Assembly: GCA_013146195.2 (NCBI GenBank)
Contig: CM028377.1
Location: forward strand, 167,813,824-167,877,823
Origin: Codonopsis lanceolata
Lineage: Eukaryota > Streptophyta > Magnoliopsida > Asterales > Campanulaceae
Direction: 5' to 3'
Length of the DNA: 64,000 nucleotides
Part shown: positions 1 through 11,750 of the stretch, piece after piece
Layout of the letters: each line of letters starts with the position of its first letter
Numbering within the stretch: the first letter of the stretch is position 1
Position numbers and translations under genes: made by a program
Notes under the pieces: model-generated
The model's database searches: none
The model's input: only the letters and a program-made list of their open reading frames with translations
Told to the model about the DNA's origin: nothing

Positions 1-2405
1 ATATGCCGCAGCCAAAAACTCCAACCGAAGTCAAGGGCTTCCTGGGCCGATTGCAATATATCAGCCGTTTCATCAGACAGTTGACATCCATATGTGAGCC
101 CCTATTCAAACTTCTAAAGAAGAATACTGACCAAGTCTGGGACGAGAAATGCCAGCTAGCCTTCAAAAAAAATAAAGCCCTACCTTACCAATCCACAAGT
201 GCTAGCTCCTCCTCATATACATAAACCTCTCATCCTATATTTAACCGTCACAGACACGTCATTAGGGGCTATGCTCGCTCAAGAAAAAGAAAATTCCTAC
301 ATTGAAAATGCCATCTATTTCATAAGTAGGAAGCTGCAAGGAAGCGAGCTTAATTATTTAGCATTGGAGAAAAGCTGTACTGGCCTAGTCTGGACAACAC
401 AAAGGCTCAAAACCTATCTGCAAGGACGATCCATTAAGCTCATCTCCAGAATGGATCCTATAAAATACATCTTCGGCAAGCCATCACTTTCCAGCCGACT
501 GGCTAAATGGTCATTTCTTCTCAACGAGTTTGACATCACCTATGTCACGCTCAAATCTATCAAAGGCAGCATAATTGCATACCATTTGGCTGATGTACCC
601 TTAGAAGCAAAAGATGCAACTAAGCCCAATTTCCCAGACGAAGGTGTCCTGGAAATCACTGACCATGACACCAGTTGGCAGATGTTCTTTGACGGAGCCG
701 CAAATAAAAGAGGTTTTGGCATAGGAATCTTGTTAATCGACCCGGTAGATTCCCACACTCCGTTGGCCATAAGGTTGGAGTTCGAATGCTCGAACAATAC
801 CGTTGAATAGGAGGCTTGTATTGCTAGTCTAGAGAAAGCCCTCCAAAAATGAGACAAAGACTTGGAAGTCTACGGCAACTCCGCCCTAATCATAAATCAA
901 GTCGAAGGGAAGTGGAAGACCCAGGATCCCTGGTTGCAGCTCTATCATGCCAAGTTAACAGCACTCACCACCAAATTTGATAATATCTCGTTTCATTACT
1001 TGCCACGAGATAGAAATCAATTTGCCGATGCCTTGGCTACTTTGGCATCGTTGGTCCAAATTCCCACAGAAACCAATGTCCAGCCATTTGTAGTTGGGAA
1101 AAAGGTCACTCCGGCGTACTGCTTCAAAATCAATGATGCTCCTGAAACAGATCACGAGCCTTGGTATTCAGATATAATAAATCTGCTTCAGAAAAGAGTC
1201 TATCCTCCCAGCTTAAACAAAAGGGGGAAAGTCTCTCTACGGAGATGGGCATCACAATTCGTATTTTGCGGTGGCAGCTTGTATAAGAGGCATTATCAGG
1301 GCCTAAATCTATTATGTGTCGACCAAGCAAAAGCCGAGCAAATCATGTACCAACTTCATGGTGGTACCTGCGGACCTCACATGAACGGTCATATGCTATC
1401 CAAAAAGGTCATCCGACAGGGGTACTATTGGAACACATTAGAAACTGACTGTATTAGGTGGGTATGCCATTGCGACAAATGTCAGCGTTTCGCAAATCTG
1501 CAGCACGTGCCCTAGCATATCTTATATAACTCAACAGGCCCCTGGCCTTTCTCAACTTAGGGAATCAAAGTCATAGGACAAATTCGCCGAAGGGATCCAA
1601 TGACCACGAATATGTTTTGGTAGCCATCGACTACTTCACAAAGTAGGTGGAAGCCTCTTCCTATAAAATCCTAAATGCTCGAAAGGTGTCCGAATTCATT
1701 CGGACCAACATCATATATCGATACGGAGTGCCTTTCGAGATTATCTCCGACAACGACACACACTTTGAAGGGGACGTGAATCGTCTGCTCGACGAATTCA
1801 AGGTTCAAAGGCATAAATCCTCCCCCTACCGACCACAAGTCAATGGTGCCGTTGAAGTAGCCAATAAAACACTGGAGAATATTATCTGAAAAATGGCTGA
1901 TACGGGAAGAGACTGGCAAAAAAAACTGCCACTAGCCCTCTGGGGCTACCGCACTTCAGTTCGCACACCCACTGGGGCTACTCCCTACTCTCTAGCCTAC
2001 GACATGGAGGCGGTGCTACCCATCAAAGTTAAAATCCCATCATTAAGAGTAATGATGGAATCTGGTATATCATAAATTGACTGGGTCAAAGGGCGATATG
2101 AAAAATTGGCCCTGATCGACGAACGGCGATTGCTAGCCCTAGAGCACATTCGATCTTATCAAAGGCGAATAGCTCGATCATTCAATAAGAAAGTCAAAGG
2201 CCGTGACATCAAAGTCGGAGACCTAGTGCTTCGCGAAAAGCCCCCTAGTTATGTTGATACTAGAGGGAAATGGAAGTCTCCCTGGATGGGACCATATATT
2301 GTTAAAGAAATCCGGTCAGGAGGTGCAGTATTCCTCACAAACCAAGATGGGGAGGATCTGGTTCAGCCATTCAACCTTGACAAACTCAAAAGGTACTATG
2401 CTTGA
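1..2405 (+). pseudogene. Ty3/gypsy Tat-lineage pol, 3' part (el1)
   Basis: The end of reverse transcriptase/RNase H, a second RNase H and integrase of a Tat-lineage retrotransposon. The left part encodes the FLGRLQYISRF connection motif. Around 680-1060 lies the additional archaeal-type RNase H of this lineage (FFDGAANKRG, SNNT.E, RDRNQFADALA). The integrase zinc finger (CGPH...H, C..C) is near 1360-1500. The core keeps a first Asp (AIDYF, about 1628), SDN (about 1750) and NGAVE (about 1845). A chromodomain-like or basic C-terminus ends at 2405. In-frame stops near 808, 850, 1513, 1545, 1645, 1887 and 2073, and Asp to Asn in the RNase H (VYGNSALI), make it inactive. The 5' part lies left of the window. 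It is closely similar to 56070-58466. The lineage call rests on recognised motifs, not on a tree. Confidence 0.85.
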
Positions 2406-2806
2406 GCCGAATATAGTTGACAAATTGCTTCTTTCTCCAGCTCGCTACGTTCAAAACCCGAAAGGGCAGCCTAGGCAAAAATTAGAGCATAAAAAAAGAA
2501 AGCAATAGGAGAAGAGGATATAGAATGCAATTTCTGGGTCCTCCGCATCTGATCTCCAGCCGGCTAAAGTCTTCAGCATGCGGAGCCTGGATTGACTAAA
2601 AAAAAAGAGAGGAAGAGGGAAAGAAAAACCACGACAGAGCTCGCGGAAAATATCAAAATATAATATATAATACAGGCTTTATGGTGCAACTTAGGGATAA
2701 TTGCCTAAGATATTTAGGATTATGCATTTATGCCTGTACATTCTATCTATTATTAATTGCTATCTTTATCCCCTTTGTTTCTCCCCAACCATCCTTTATT
2801 TGCAGC
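2406..2806. other. el1 spacer between integrase and antisense gene
   Basis: A purine-rich non-coding stretch that is also present in the second copy (58467-58924). In that copy a motif of about 60 bp (GCTCGCTAGGTTGAAAACTCG) occurs twice in tandem. No gene was seen. It lies between convergent integrase and antisense-gene ends, so it probably holds their 3' ends. Confidence 0.5.
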
Positions 2807-4402
2807 TTAGCCCCGAAGCGGTCCATCACTGCCTGCGATGTCTGCCCAACCGGGACCATATACTCCTTCTGCGAGGCGCAGAAGAGGATCGAGTCTCACC
2901 AGGGTGAGAACCCCCAGAAATATATCTTCATCTTCATCATCAACATCCCCATTATCTTGGATAGCCGTGTTGCTCGGGCCAGCACCATCATCACTGTGGG
3001 CATGTGCTCCGTCTGCGGTTTGGGGGAAACACCTCATCGCCTCGCTTCGGGATTGCTCGCCTTGCTTGCATTGCTCAGACGAGGAGGTGCATTGCTAGGA
3101 CCTGCCTCATTCAGACCAGGAGCCATCTGAGCACCAAGGCCATGTACTCGCCTAAAGTCCTCTTGCAAAGCCTGAGGAACCACTAGCCCCGAACTCTCTA
3201 TATCCTCGCCTATCTCCATCAGGTGAGCGTCTAGACCACTAGTGATTCGTCGGCCCAGCATCCGCCTCAGTGCTCGCTTAATCATGCGAGAAGGCCCCTC
3301 TGCAGCCACAATAATCCATTACAGATATTCGTGGGACAGGAGCATATAATCGGAATAGACATAAGCCGACTCCAGCAAGTCATAATCGAGCTGCCATATA
3401 TTACGGATAAGGGTGCCCAAATCCCTATCCATCTCCAGCTCCTCAGCCACAGGACGGCTTGCATCGGGAATGACCTTCTCCCTGCCAAATTGGCGCAAGA
3501 CCTTGTCCGCCCGATAAAAGGAAGTGCGCTCGATACCCGGCAGAATAGCCTGGGCATAGACCCCGGTATACATGAAAAAGCGGTGAATCTGCCAGTGGCC
3601 AACGACCCATATTATTTCCATGGAGCCTCTGCCCAAGAAATTCTCAACCCAGTCAGACTCCGAGAAATTCGTCTGGGTATAATGACCACGAGAGCCATAG
3701 AGCCCCGGATCATACCTTACTCTCGCCAGCACTGGGATCATCACCCAGTTAAAGTGCTCCTCTAGCCACATATGAATCAGAAGAGGGCTACCTGAGGGGA
3801 ACAGCTCGTCGCCAGTCGCATAAGCATCCATACCAGACAGAGTCTTTGCTAGAATCACGGGGACAATATTCACCCGGCGGTCCCGAGCCTGCAATACCAG
3901 GTCCACGACCCGCACATCAATATACCCGGGTCGGCCCACAAGCATGTACCGTCCCATAAGGCAAAGAAAAAAGACGACAGTCGGCGTCGCAAATAAAGTG
4001 GGCCATCCTCCCTGTACTCCATAAAGGAACTAGGAAGGACGGTCAGATCAAAGTTCACTACATTGTAAAAACCTGGAGTAGCTTCGCGGGTTGTGCCAAA
4101 AAGCTCCCTTATTGCCATATATGGACGCCTCCGTGGAGAAGGCACGGTAATAGGACCAGTAGTGGTCATTCCCACCATGGCGCAAAATTCTTCAAAGGTG
4201 GGGCACATTTCATTCATGCCAAAATTAAAAAGATGGTCATGGGGCGACTAGAATCTGGAGGCTCCCCTCATCATATCCCAATTGATATAAAGGGTCCGCC
4301 ACGACAGCAGGCATCTATACCCGTAAATATGCTCGAACCAGTCTCGCTCATCTGATTGCAGGGAGAGGACCCAAAAATTCAGGGCATTCTCGTAAATCTC
4401 CA
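2807..4402 (-). pseudogene. antisense gene 1 of el1, plant mobile domain-like
   Basis: A coding region of about 530 codons on the strand opposite to pol, read in pieces because of an in-frame TAG near 4247 and several frameshifts. Visible motifs in order are NFWVLSLQSDERDWFEH, CPTFEEFCAMVG, RRRPYMAIRELFG, a central WVVGHWQIHRFFMYTG, and YRADKVLRQFGREKVIPD. The last resembles the VLRQFG..IP signature of plant mobile domain proteins. The C-terminus is acidic (DDEDED). Proteins of this kind have no established function. They are known as extra ORFs of Tat-type retrotransposons and as domesticated plant genes. A near-identical partner lies at 58925-60530, behind the same pol, which shows that the gene travels with the element. 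The start codon is uncertain; the ATG at 4402 is the first in the conserved stretch. Confidence 0.65.
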
Positions 4403-5255
4403 TTTCTAAAGCTGTATGGGTTGGTGTAGCGATTTTTGGAGAAAAGCAAAAATTTTATTTGGCAAAAAGAAGGGGAAACTAAGCAAAAGAAAGGTCAAAA
4501 GATTGAGTAGAAGGAAATGAGGCAAGTTGAGCACGATGCGTAAGCGGTGCATGGCCGCCTCCATTTATATAAAAACCGAGGAAGCCGACGATGCCGCCAA
4601 TACTAAACAAGGCATGAGCGTAACCGCTAAAAACACCCGGCCGCCAATACTATTCCCCGGTATGGCGCCCATATCTCTTATGGGTGGTGCCAGGATCCCT
4701 CCCCAAACTTCCTTGTATCCCGGTTTTGTCTCCGACCGTTCACTGCTGGGTGTGTCTGATCGAATGAAAATCGCAGAAGCTATGGTAATAAGCCTTGCTG
4801 CCAATTATGAAATATCCAGCACAGGAAGAGGCGGCTGCCTCTTCCTCCCCGCAGATTTCCAGAAAAGCCCGCTTGAAATCAAAGGTGTATTTTTCTAAAA
4901 TCCATTCCCGAGCTACAGTGTGCCATTACCCCTAGATAATGGTCTAGTTTTCCTTCTTGCATGAAATATTGAGTCTGCATTTTAAATTCTTGCATTATAC
5001 GAAATTATATAGCATTGCATAAAATATATATGTAGAAAATTTGGTACGAAAAAAGAAAGAAAGGAAAAGCTAATAAATGCAGGTAGTTGAAGCTAATGAA
5101 CTCGGGAAGATTGGCTCCATTCAAGATTGCCACCCATGACCCGAGGGCCGTGTCCGCCTATCCTATACCCTCATCCTCTGAAACACGACTCGATCATCAT
5201 CATCATCATCATTCCGGCGCTGGTTGCGGCCACAACATTAATCGCATCATTTCCT
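4403..5255. other. el1 region between the two antisense genes
   Basis: No gene was recognised. It holds the putative promoter or leader of antisense gene 1 and the 3' flank of antisense gene 2. A short ATC/CAT trinucleotide run lies at 5194-5213. The segment is matched by 60531-61299 in the second copy up to about 5146, where el3 interrupts that copy. Confidence 0.45.
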
Positions 5256-5435
5256 CTAAGAGAGCTCATCCACAAGCCGTTGATATAGCTTGTTGATGCT
5301 AAAGAAGAACCGCAGCAGTTTCTTGTACGTCGACACATTAACCTTAAAAAAAGTGAGACAGCAAAAAGAGAAAATATATCAGTCTCCAAAAAAAAAATAA
5401 AAAAAGAGGGGGCAAAAGAAATGTGTCTACCGTGC

Positions 5436-7213
5436 TGTGGGTTCCCGGGATGCGTGCTCCGCGCGGCGCCTGGATAGGGTGCGCATGCGCGGATGTGGTG
5501 ACATCCACGCCTGCTCCACCCTCCCTTTTCTAGGGGAAGACGAAATCAAAAGTGCGAGAGGAGTCTTTGTGAATAGCTGCTGGAATGCGCCTCGGTTGCC
5601 TTTAGTGGATTTTTGATCCAATATGGGAGCTTTGGGTTTCCCGCATCAAGTTATCCCTTTTTTAGGGGATACCAGGATATGAGAATGCATCACCCTTCTA
5701 TTCCCATTCTCCCTTTTTTAGGGGAAAACGTGAAAGTGCAAGGAAGGAATGTTGCGGCCCCACTATGGATTTTATGAAAATAGCCTTATGGCCTATCTCG
5801 GATCACTATGGGTGCTTTGGGTTTTCTACGTCAAGTTATCCCTTTTTTAGGGGATACCAGGACATAGGAATACATCACCTCTCCATTCTCATTTTCCCTT
5901 TTTTAGGGGAAAACAGAAAAGTGCAAGGAGAGATGTTGCGAGGCCCCACTGGATCCAAAATGTTTTAGAGTCGCCATCTTTATTTTAAGGAATAAATAAA
6001 GCAAAACCAAAAAAAGAAAACCAGAGATAATGAAAACGGGTTCGGAGGCTAAGTTACGAGTTGGGAAGGTGCTAGGCACCCAACTCGCCATTTCGGTCTC
6101 AAAACAGTTTTTGGCTAAAGTATGCTTCTTGTTATATTTATTTAACGGATAAATAAAGCATTAACCTGCCTACAAATACATCCATTGTGTCTACATTATT
6201 CTGCACTTGCAATCTGTCTCTTTTAAAAATAATTACAAATATACTTGAAAATATTTGGCCATAATAATGACTACATTTAGTACTATTTCCTAACTAAATC
6301 CGGCAAAGACAACCGCTTATATATCTACATTGGGCCGGATTGGAAATAATACTTTTACAAAATGAAAGCTTTAAAGTAAAACTTACTGACAGCCTAGGGT
6401 GTGCTCGCTCTGTCCTTCAGGGAGAGAGAGTCTTTTTTGTTGTTGTGTGTTGTTGTGTGTTGTGAAGATTCTGGGCAGTGGTCGCTCCGAAAGTTACTTT
6501 GGCCTCTGGATTTGGGCGAGAAACCGCTTTGTGTTTGGTTGTTTGTTGGCTTGAGGTAGGTCGAGGCGTAATAACGGCTTATTTCTGATTTGGCCTTTTA
6601 AATCGAGGCAGAGCAACCGCGCTCTTTCCACTATTTTTGGACCGGGAAATAGGGTGGATACTTAGTCGGGGGGCTAAGGCTCACTTCTACCGGTTGGTTT
6701 TGTGTTTGGAAGAGGTTTGGCAGGGTTTCGAGACTTTTTGAGGTGATCGCTCACTATCTCACTTCACTTTCTATTTCTCCAGCGTAACGACGACATGGAG
6801 AATTTTTATCGAAGGAAAGGTGTGCTGAATGAGGAGCCGGGACCTTGTATTTATAGGAGGAAATGAGGACACGGGAGGAATTAAAATTCCTTCTTCATGC
6901 TTTAACCGGCTTGTACACTGCGTAAACAGGTTTGGGCTTTACGGCGAATGGAGAGAAAAAATGGGCGCAGCGTAGAACAAAACTAGGCGCAGCCCATGAA
7001 ATTGGGCGCCATGCCCAAATTTCATGGTGGCCATGCCCAATTTTAAACTTTGCACTTTTTGTACACTTTGGTCCCTGCAGTTCGTCCTTTTGCGCATCCT
7101 GTTTTGTTCTTTTGCACTTTTGACCCTGTAGCTTGACATTTGTTAATGTTTTAACAGGTCTTGATATTTTATGTCATGTCACATACCAGGGGTACGAAAT
7201 TGGGGTGTCTACA
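5436..7213 (-). mobile_element. solo LTR of the Tat family (copy A)
   Basis: A 1778-bp LTR flanked by the perfect 5-bp TSD CGTGC (5431-5435 and 7214-7218). Read on the minus strand it starts TGTAGACACCCC and ends GGGAACCCACA. It contains a TATA-like TATAAATA (complement of 6848-6855). Near its 3' end are two imperfect repeats of about 190 bp marked by CCCTTTTTTAGGGG (5640-5960). No internal retrotransposon sequence is attached, so it probably arose by LTR-LTR recombination. The insertion closes the downstream reading frame of antisense gene 2 with the TAG inside its own first bases. Confidence 0.85.
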
Positions 7214-8852
7214 CGTGCGAGCTTGCTCTCGGGACCTGATACTCCTCAGGAATGTCTGCATCAGGAAGCACTTCCTCCACTATCCTTCCGTCACGATGAT
7301 ATCGGAAAGTGGAAAAAGCATCAGCAGGCCCAGTAAACTCCAGATGCGTGTCAAGAGCTGGAAAAGAAGGCCTCAGCCTATCTGAAGCATCAGAAGCACG
7401 CCTGGTCGCCACAGGGTCAAGAAGAGGAGGATGAAGCATAGTCCTCAAGAAGTCCTCATATGCAATAACCGGAAAGTCACTCCCAGGCATGAGGAATCTA
7501 GACAGGTATTGATACCTGTTCGGCAAGAAATCCGACGCAATCACCCAATGGGGAGGCATATGAGGTACCACTGGGAACGTCAAAAGTGCAGAATGCTGGC
7601 GATTAACCCGCTCTCCCATATATAATGAGTCGACCATGATGGATACCATCAATATCTGGCACCGACTCATCTCCAGAGTAACAACATAATGCCCCACCAG
7701 GCCCCTCCAGGGAAGGAAGTGCAATGTACCTGCACTTGAGCTGGCAATCCTCTCCCGCACCCTCTCTGTATCCGAGCAGCCGCCGTCCCGATCCGGCCTG
7801 ACTCTATTTGCATTTACGAACTCATCCAAGTAAGGTGGCTCGTGAAAGCGCTGATGCAGCTGACCCGACGTGAAATGGAATAATGAATAAACCCAGACCT
7901 GCGAAAAAAAAAATCATTAGCAAAAAAAAAAAGAAAAAGAATGTTGCCAAAAAAAAGGTAATGCTGAAAAAAAAAATCAAATGATGAAAAAATGCTGAAA
8001 AGAAGCAAAAGCAGGAAAAAAGGAATATACCTCCCAAGTCGGGACAAATCCATTAAGAGTCGGCGAGTCGTTGCGGCTGGCCCTATCCATAGAAGCATAT
8101 AGCTCGGCCAGGCCTGCCTGCCCCCAGTCATAGTCAGCAACATGATCCAGATCCGCCAGGCATGCCAAGAGGGAAACCCTCAAAGAAGTGGACGAGTTGG
8201 CAAAAAGAGAGGTGCCAAGGAAAAAGAAAAAAAATCCCCTGGCAACGCGAGCCACAGCCTCGCTATCGTCCTCTGTAATCTTTCCAGCTGATTTATATTC
8301 GGGCACAAAGCCTAGGAGATCTTCCACCATGTCATGGTGGTGACGGAGGGTGTAATCCAGTGCCAAAGTCCTACCGATACTGGTAGGAATGCTTGTGATC
8401 GCAGAAAAGTCATGGGGTCATGGTCACCTCCCCCCAGCTGAAATGAAATGTGTGGGTGGTATCCCACTAATAGTCCCTCAGGACGTCGAAGATAGGCAGA
8501 AAGCTGCGAAAGGGACGGAAGGCCCGCTAGAATGCGCTAAAGCCGGAGCCTTCCACCAGAACTCGTGCTGCCTCGGGCATCGAATTATATATGGTTGAGA
8601 CATTGGCACAACTCGCGCGAATGTGGATCAGGGGCCTACGCATCTAAAGAAAAAGGGGGGGGGGAAAGAAAAAGGTAATTCTTTATCTTTCTATTTAAAT
8701 CTCATGCGCATATTATTAAATTAAGCATGTCGCATGTATCACATTTTGCAGATCATCATAAAATTTGGCATGCATAAAAAATAATATATTGCATTTTTCC
8801 ATTCAATTTTTTTTTGCATTTTTACACACAAAAAAAATGCATATTTTATATT

Positions 8853-8854
<2 letters not shown>

Positions 8855-8929
<75 letters not shown>
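8855..8929. repeat. (TA)n microsatellite
   Basis: An uninterrupted TA dinucleotide run of about 37 units within the probable intron between the first and second pieces of antisense gene 2. Confidence 0.95.
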
Positions 8930-8930
<1 letters not shown>

Positions 8931-9814
8931 CATTCCTGCAAAAAAAATTATTGCATCTTTTTGCATCAAAAAAAAAAAAAAAAGAGAGAAAAAATGATGA
9001 TGAAAGCAAAAAAAAAAGCAAAAAGAAAATAATATATAATTCGGCATTCCAGCAATAAAAAAAGGTGTGTTTTGCATTTGGAAAAAATGAACACATGTTG
9101 AAAAATGCCCATGTTAGCTAGCATTTAATAAATTTGCTATGTCGCATCTGCATTTCCATAAAATGATATATGCATGCATTTATCGTTTTCATTTATTGTC
9201 TAAATAATAGCATTTTAGCATTCGCAAAAATAAAATGTTGTAAATTTTGGAAAGAAAAATTTCCATGACATTTATCATGTCTCTGCAGCATATGCATTTA
9301 TAAAAGATGCATCATATTCCAAAAAGTCTATTTCGTAGGCATTGCATTGTATAAAAATATTTTTCAAGCCTAAACATGCATCATATAGTCAATTTGCATC
9401 AAATATATAAAATATGCATCGCAGAGTCAAATAGTGCTAACTAGTCAAATTATGCATCGCAAAAATAAATTGCATAAATTTCATAGATAAGTTGCCAAAT
9501 TGCATCATTCTAGCATATAAATTGCATGCATAAGCATTATAAGCAGGGTCAGGAATGCTCCAAAAGCCCAAAGCAGCAGAGAAATTTGGCAGATCTGAAA
9601 AATCATCCAAATGGGTTTAAGAAAAGAAACTTACAATGGAATTTGGAAGATTTGACACGTGGGTGTTACGATCGCGAAGGAGATTACCCCAATCATCCTT
9701 CGAGTAATGATACTTGACGTAGTTTCGAATCAAAGGAGGAAGTTCTTTCCTCTCTTCGCCTGAATTTGGATACATCGGAGCTTTTCCCTTTCGAGATCGC
9801 GAAGAAGAAGCCAT

Positions 9815-10129
9815 ATATTAAGAAAAACACGCAAATTGGTGAAAGAAAACTGAAAAAGGAGAAGAAATGAGAAAGAAAATGAAGGCAGCAGCAATGGCAG
9901 CCGCAGAAGAAATGAAGAAGACGAAGGAAAGAAGAAAGAAGCAGTGCTGCTTCACTCCCTCTCCCCCGTTGCCTAATAAGGGGAGAAAAAGAAATTTTTT
10001 CTTTTCCCCCTCCCAAGTTTAAAGATCGGCACTTAAGTCCTCATGTTTCCAAAGTTGCAAAATGACCCCTGAAGCTTAAAGGAGAGTTAACAAAGTTAGC
10101 TTTGTTAACAAAAATTGACGGGCGTCTAT
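9815..10129. other. upstream region of antisense gene 2
   Basis: A GAAGAA-rich stretch ahead of the ATG at 9814 (minus strand). No TATA box or other gene was recognised with confidence. Confidence 0.4.
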
Positions 10130-10800
10130 CCAAAATCAAAAGAAAGCTCATATTCACAGCAGATCAGCCGCAAAATGAGCAGAAAAGCAAGCAAAATCAA
10201 TCACAAAGGTGAGATTCTGCAGGAAAATATATGCAAAAAGAAAAATGCAAGCATAACAAAAATATATGCAAAAAGAAAAAAATGCAAGTATGAAAAGAAT
10301 ATATGTAAAGAAAAAGAAAAATGCAAGCATGCAAAAGAAATGCATAAGAAAAGAAAAGTGCAAGCATGCAAAGAGAAAAAAAAAAGCATGTAAAAAGAGA
10401 AAAGTGTGCAAAAAGTAAGAAATGCAGCAAAAGAAAGAAGAAATTTCCAGCAGAAGTTGGAAAAACAGGGAAGAAGATATTTCCAGCAGAAATAAGAAAT
10501 GCAGCAAAAGGAAGAAGAAATTTCCAGCAGAAGTTGGAAATGCAGCAAAAGAAAGAAGAAAATTTCCAGCAGAAGTTGGGAAAGCAAAAAGTAAAGAAAA
10601 ATTTCTAGCAGTAGTTGGAAAAGCAGCAAATCCCTAGCATGAGCAGACGCAACAAATGTAGCAGAAGCAGCAAATGCAGCAGAAGCCGCAAAAGTAGCAA
10701 ATGCAGCATAAGTTGCGTAAGCAGCATAAGCAAAAGTAGCAAATGCAGCAGAATCAGCAAAGGCAAGGCAATGGTAAGAAAAGGTAAATTAATTTACCTT
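10130..10800. repeat. short tandem repeats in the el1 3' region
   Basis: Two kinds of imperfect repeats. At 10240-10420 an AAAAAGAAAAATGCAAGCAT-type unit recurs. At 10432-10620 a unit of about 48 bp carrying TTTCCAGCAGAAGTTGGAAA occurs four times. A GCAGCAAATGCAGCAGAAG trinucleotide-like tract follows to about 10760. Hypervariable tandem repeats between coding region and 3' LTR are a known habit of Tat-lineage elements. Confidence 0.75.
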
Positions 10801-10944
10801 TTGCATGCATGATGTGTTCCACCATCGCATTCGACGAAGGTTATCCACGCCTGAGGATGTGATGCTTTCCTGCTTTATAGGAGTAGTATATGATCATCTC
10901 CTCGCGGGGCGTAACCCCGAGACGAATGATCAACCCATGTTTGT

Positions 10945-11420
10945 GTTCAGTCTTTTTCACGAATGGGCCGAGACCCCGGGCCAGAGAAAAAGACTATCGC
11001 GCTCTGACGAAGGATCCTGTCCCGAGGAGGCGATGCATCCCACCATCGTATTCCGCAAAGGGTTTCAACTCTTTAAGGATACGATGTTTATTATGATTTG
11101 TGATTCAGTCTTTTTCACGAAGGGGCTGAGACCCTGGGCTAGAGAAAAAGACTATCGCGCTGTGACGAATGATCTTGTCCTGAGGAGGCGATACATCCCA
11201 CCATCGTATTCGGCAAAGGGTTTCGACCCTTTGAGGATACGATGTTTATTATGATTTGTGTTCAGTCTTTTTCACATGAAGGGGCTGAGAACCCGGGCCA
11301 GAGAAAAAGACTATCGCGCTTCGACGAAGGACCCTGTCCTGAGGAAGCGATGCATCCCACCATCGTGTTTGGCAAAGGGTTTTGACCTTTTGAGGACACG
11401 ATGTTTGATCTTGGCATCCC
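10945..11420. repeat. 158-bp tandem repeat, three copies
   Basis: Units begin with CAGTCTTTTTCAC at about 10948, 11106 and 11263, giving periods of 158 and 157 bp. Each unit carries GAGAAAAAGACTATCGCGCT and CGATGCATCCCACCATCGT. A partial, more divergent unit precedes them (10819-10870). The array lies just before the conserved LTR-proximal segment of el1. Confidence 0.85.
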
Positions 11421-11750
11421 ACCTAGCACTGTTTGTTTGCATTGGGCCGAACTACGTTTGGTCTGATTCCTTTTATTAAAGGATACGTAGGCGCTTACTT
11501 TGGTAGGTCCGACCATTAGAGCGCATAATTTGCATATCTGCTTAAAAACTATGATAACCTATTATAACCGACTAAATATGTCTAGGATATGTGAGATTTG
11601 GTTTGCATTATAAATTGTTGCATTATCACTGCTACCTGTTGCATTGCTCCCCATTATAATTCCATGAAATTGGGAGTCTATTTCTTATCAACGATGTTCG
11701 TCTACTCGGTAAGCTGCGGGTTACTCGTAGACTCCATCGTTGAGGGGCTC
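11421..11750 (+). other. LTR-proximal 3' region of el1
   Basis: Non-coding sequence with a matching counterpart on the minus strand at 63049-63360. Both carry GGTCGGACCTAC, TAGTCGGTTATAA and the hairpin described separately. A short purine run, GAGGGGCTC, ends immediately before the LTR and may serve as the polypurine tract. Confidence 0.65.
11689..11742. other. conserved hairpin just outside the 3' LTR (el1)
   Basis: Inverted arms CAACGATG (11689-11696) and CATCGTTG (11735-11742) are extended inward by GTCTAC and GTAGAC across a short mismatch. The loop is about 20 bases. The same stem, with a different loop, is found at 63057-63114. It ends 8 bp from the LTR tip. Confidence 0.75.

Larger units (their letters stand above)
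5256..9814 (-). pseudogene. antisense gene 2 of el1, plant mobile domain protein, broken
   Basis: Minus-strand pieces that read in order as one multi-exon protein. The N-terminus starts at the ATG at 9814 (MASSSRSRKGKAP, KDDWGNLLRDRN). A piece at about 8620-8370 contains THTFHFSWGEVTMTP, the hallmark entry strand of plant mobile domains, and is followed without a gap by DYTLRHHHDMVEDLLGFVPEY. A piece at 7829-7214 contains MPPHWVIASDFLPNRYQYL. A last piece near 5330-5256 contains STYKKLLRFFFSINKLYQ. In-frame stops interrupt it near 8527, 8470 and 8425. A solo LTR (5436-7213) cuts it near the 3' end. Exon borders were not fixed. Plant mobile domain proteins occur in transposons and in silencing factors such as MAIL1; which applies here is not visible. 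The gene lies between integrase and 3' LTR of el1, antisense to pol. Confidence 0.6.

Noticed and set aside
3331..3765. Plus-strand ORF of 144 codons
   Set aside because: It is the reverse reading of antisense gene 1, whose minus-strand reading is conserved in a second copy; the plus-strand reading is not.
5640..5960. Regular CCCTTTTTAGGGG-marked repeats considered as a CRISPR-like array
   Set aside because: Units of about 190 bp inside an LTR, present in all four LTR copies; no array architecture and a plant genome.
5436..7213. Plus-strand orientation for the Tat LTRs (TGTGGG...TGTCTACA)
   Set aside because: TG...CA also fits in that direction, but the TATA box, the primer site after copy D, and the gag orientation all support the opposite reading.
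8739..9096. ORFs of about 100 codons on both strands with long Ile-Tyr runs
   Set aside because: They are translations of the (TA)n microsatellite and flanking poly-A/T runs, not genes.
10154..10629. Minus-strand Leu/Phe-rich ORFs and plus-strand Lys-rich ORFs
   Set aside because: They are low-complexity readings of the AAG/CAG tandem repeats in the retrotransposon 3' region.
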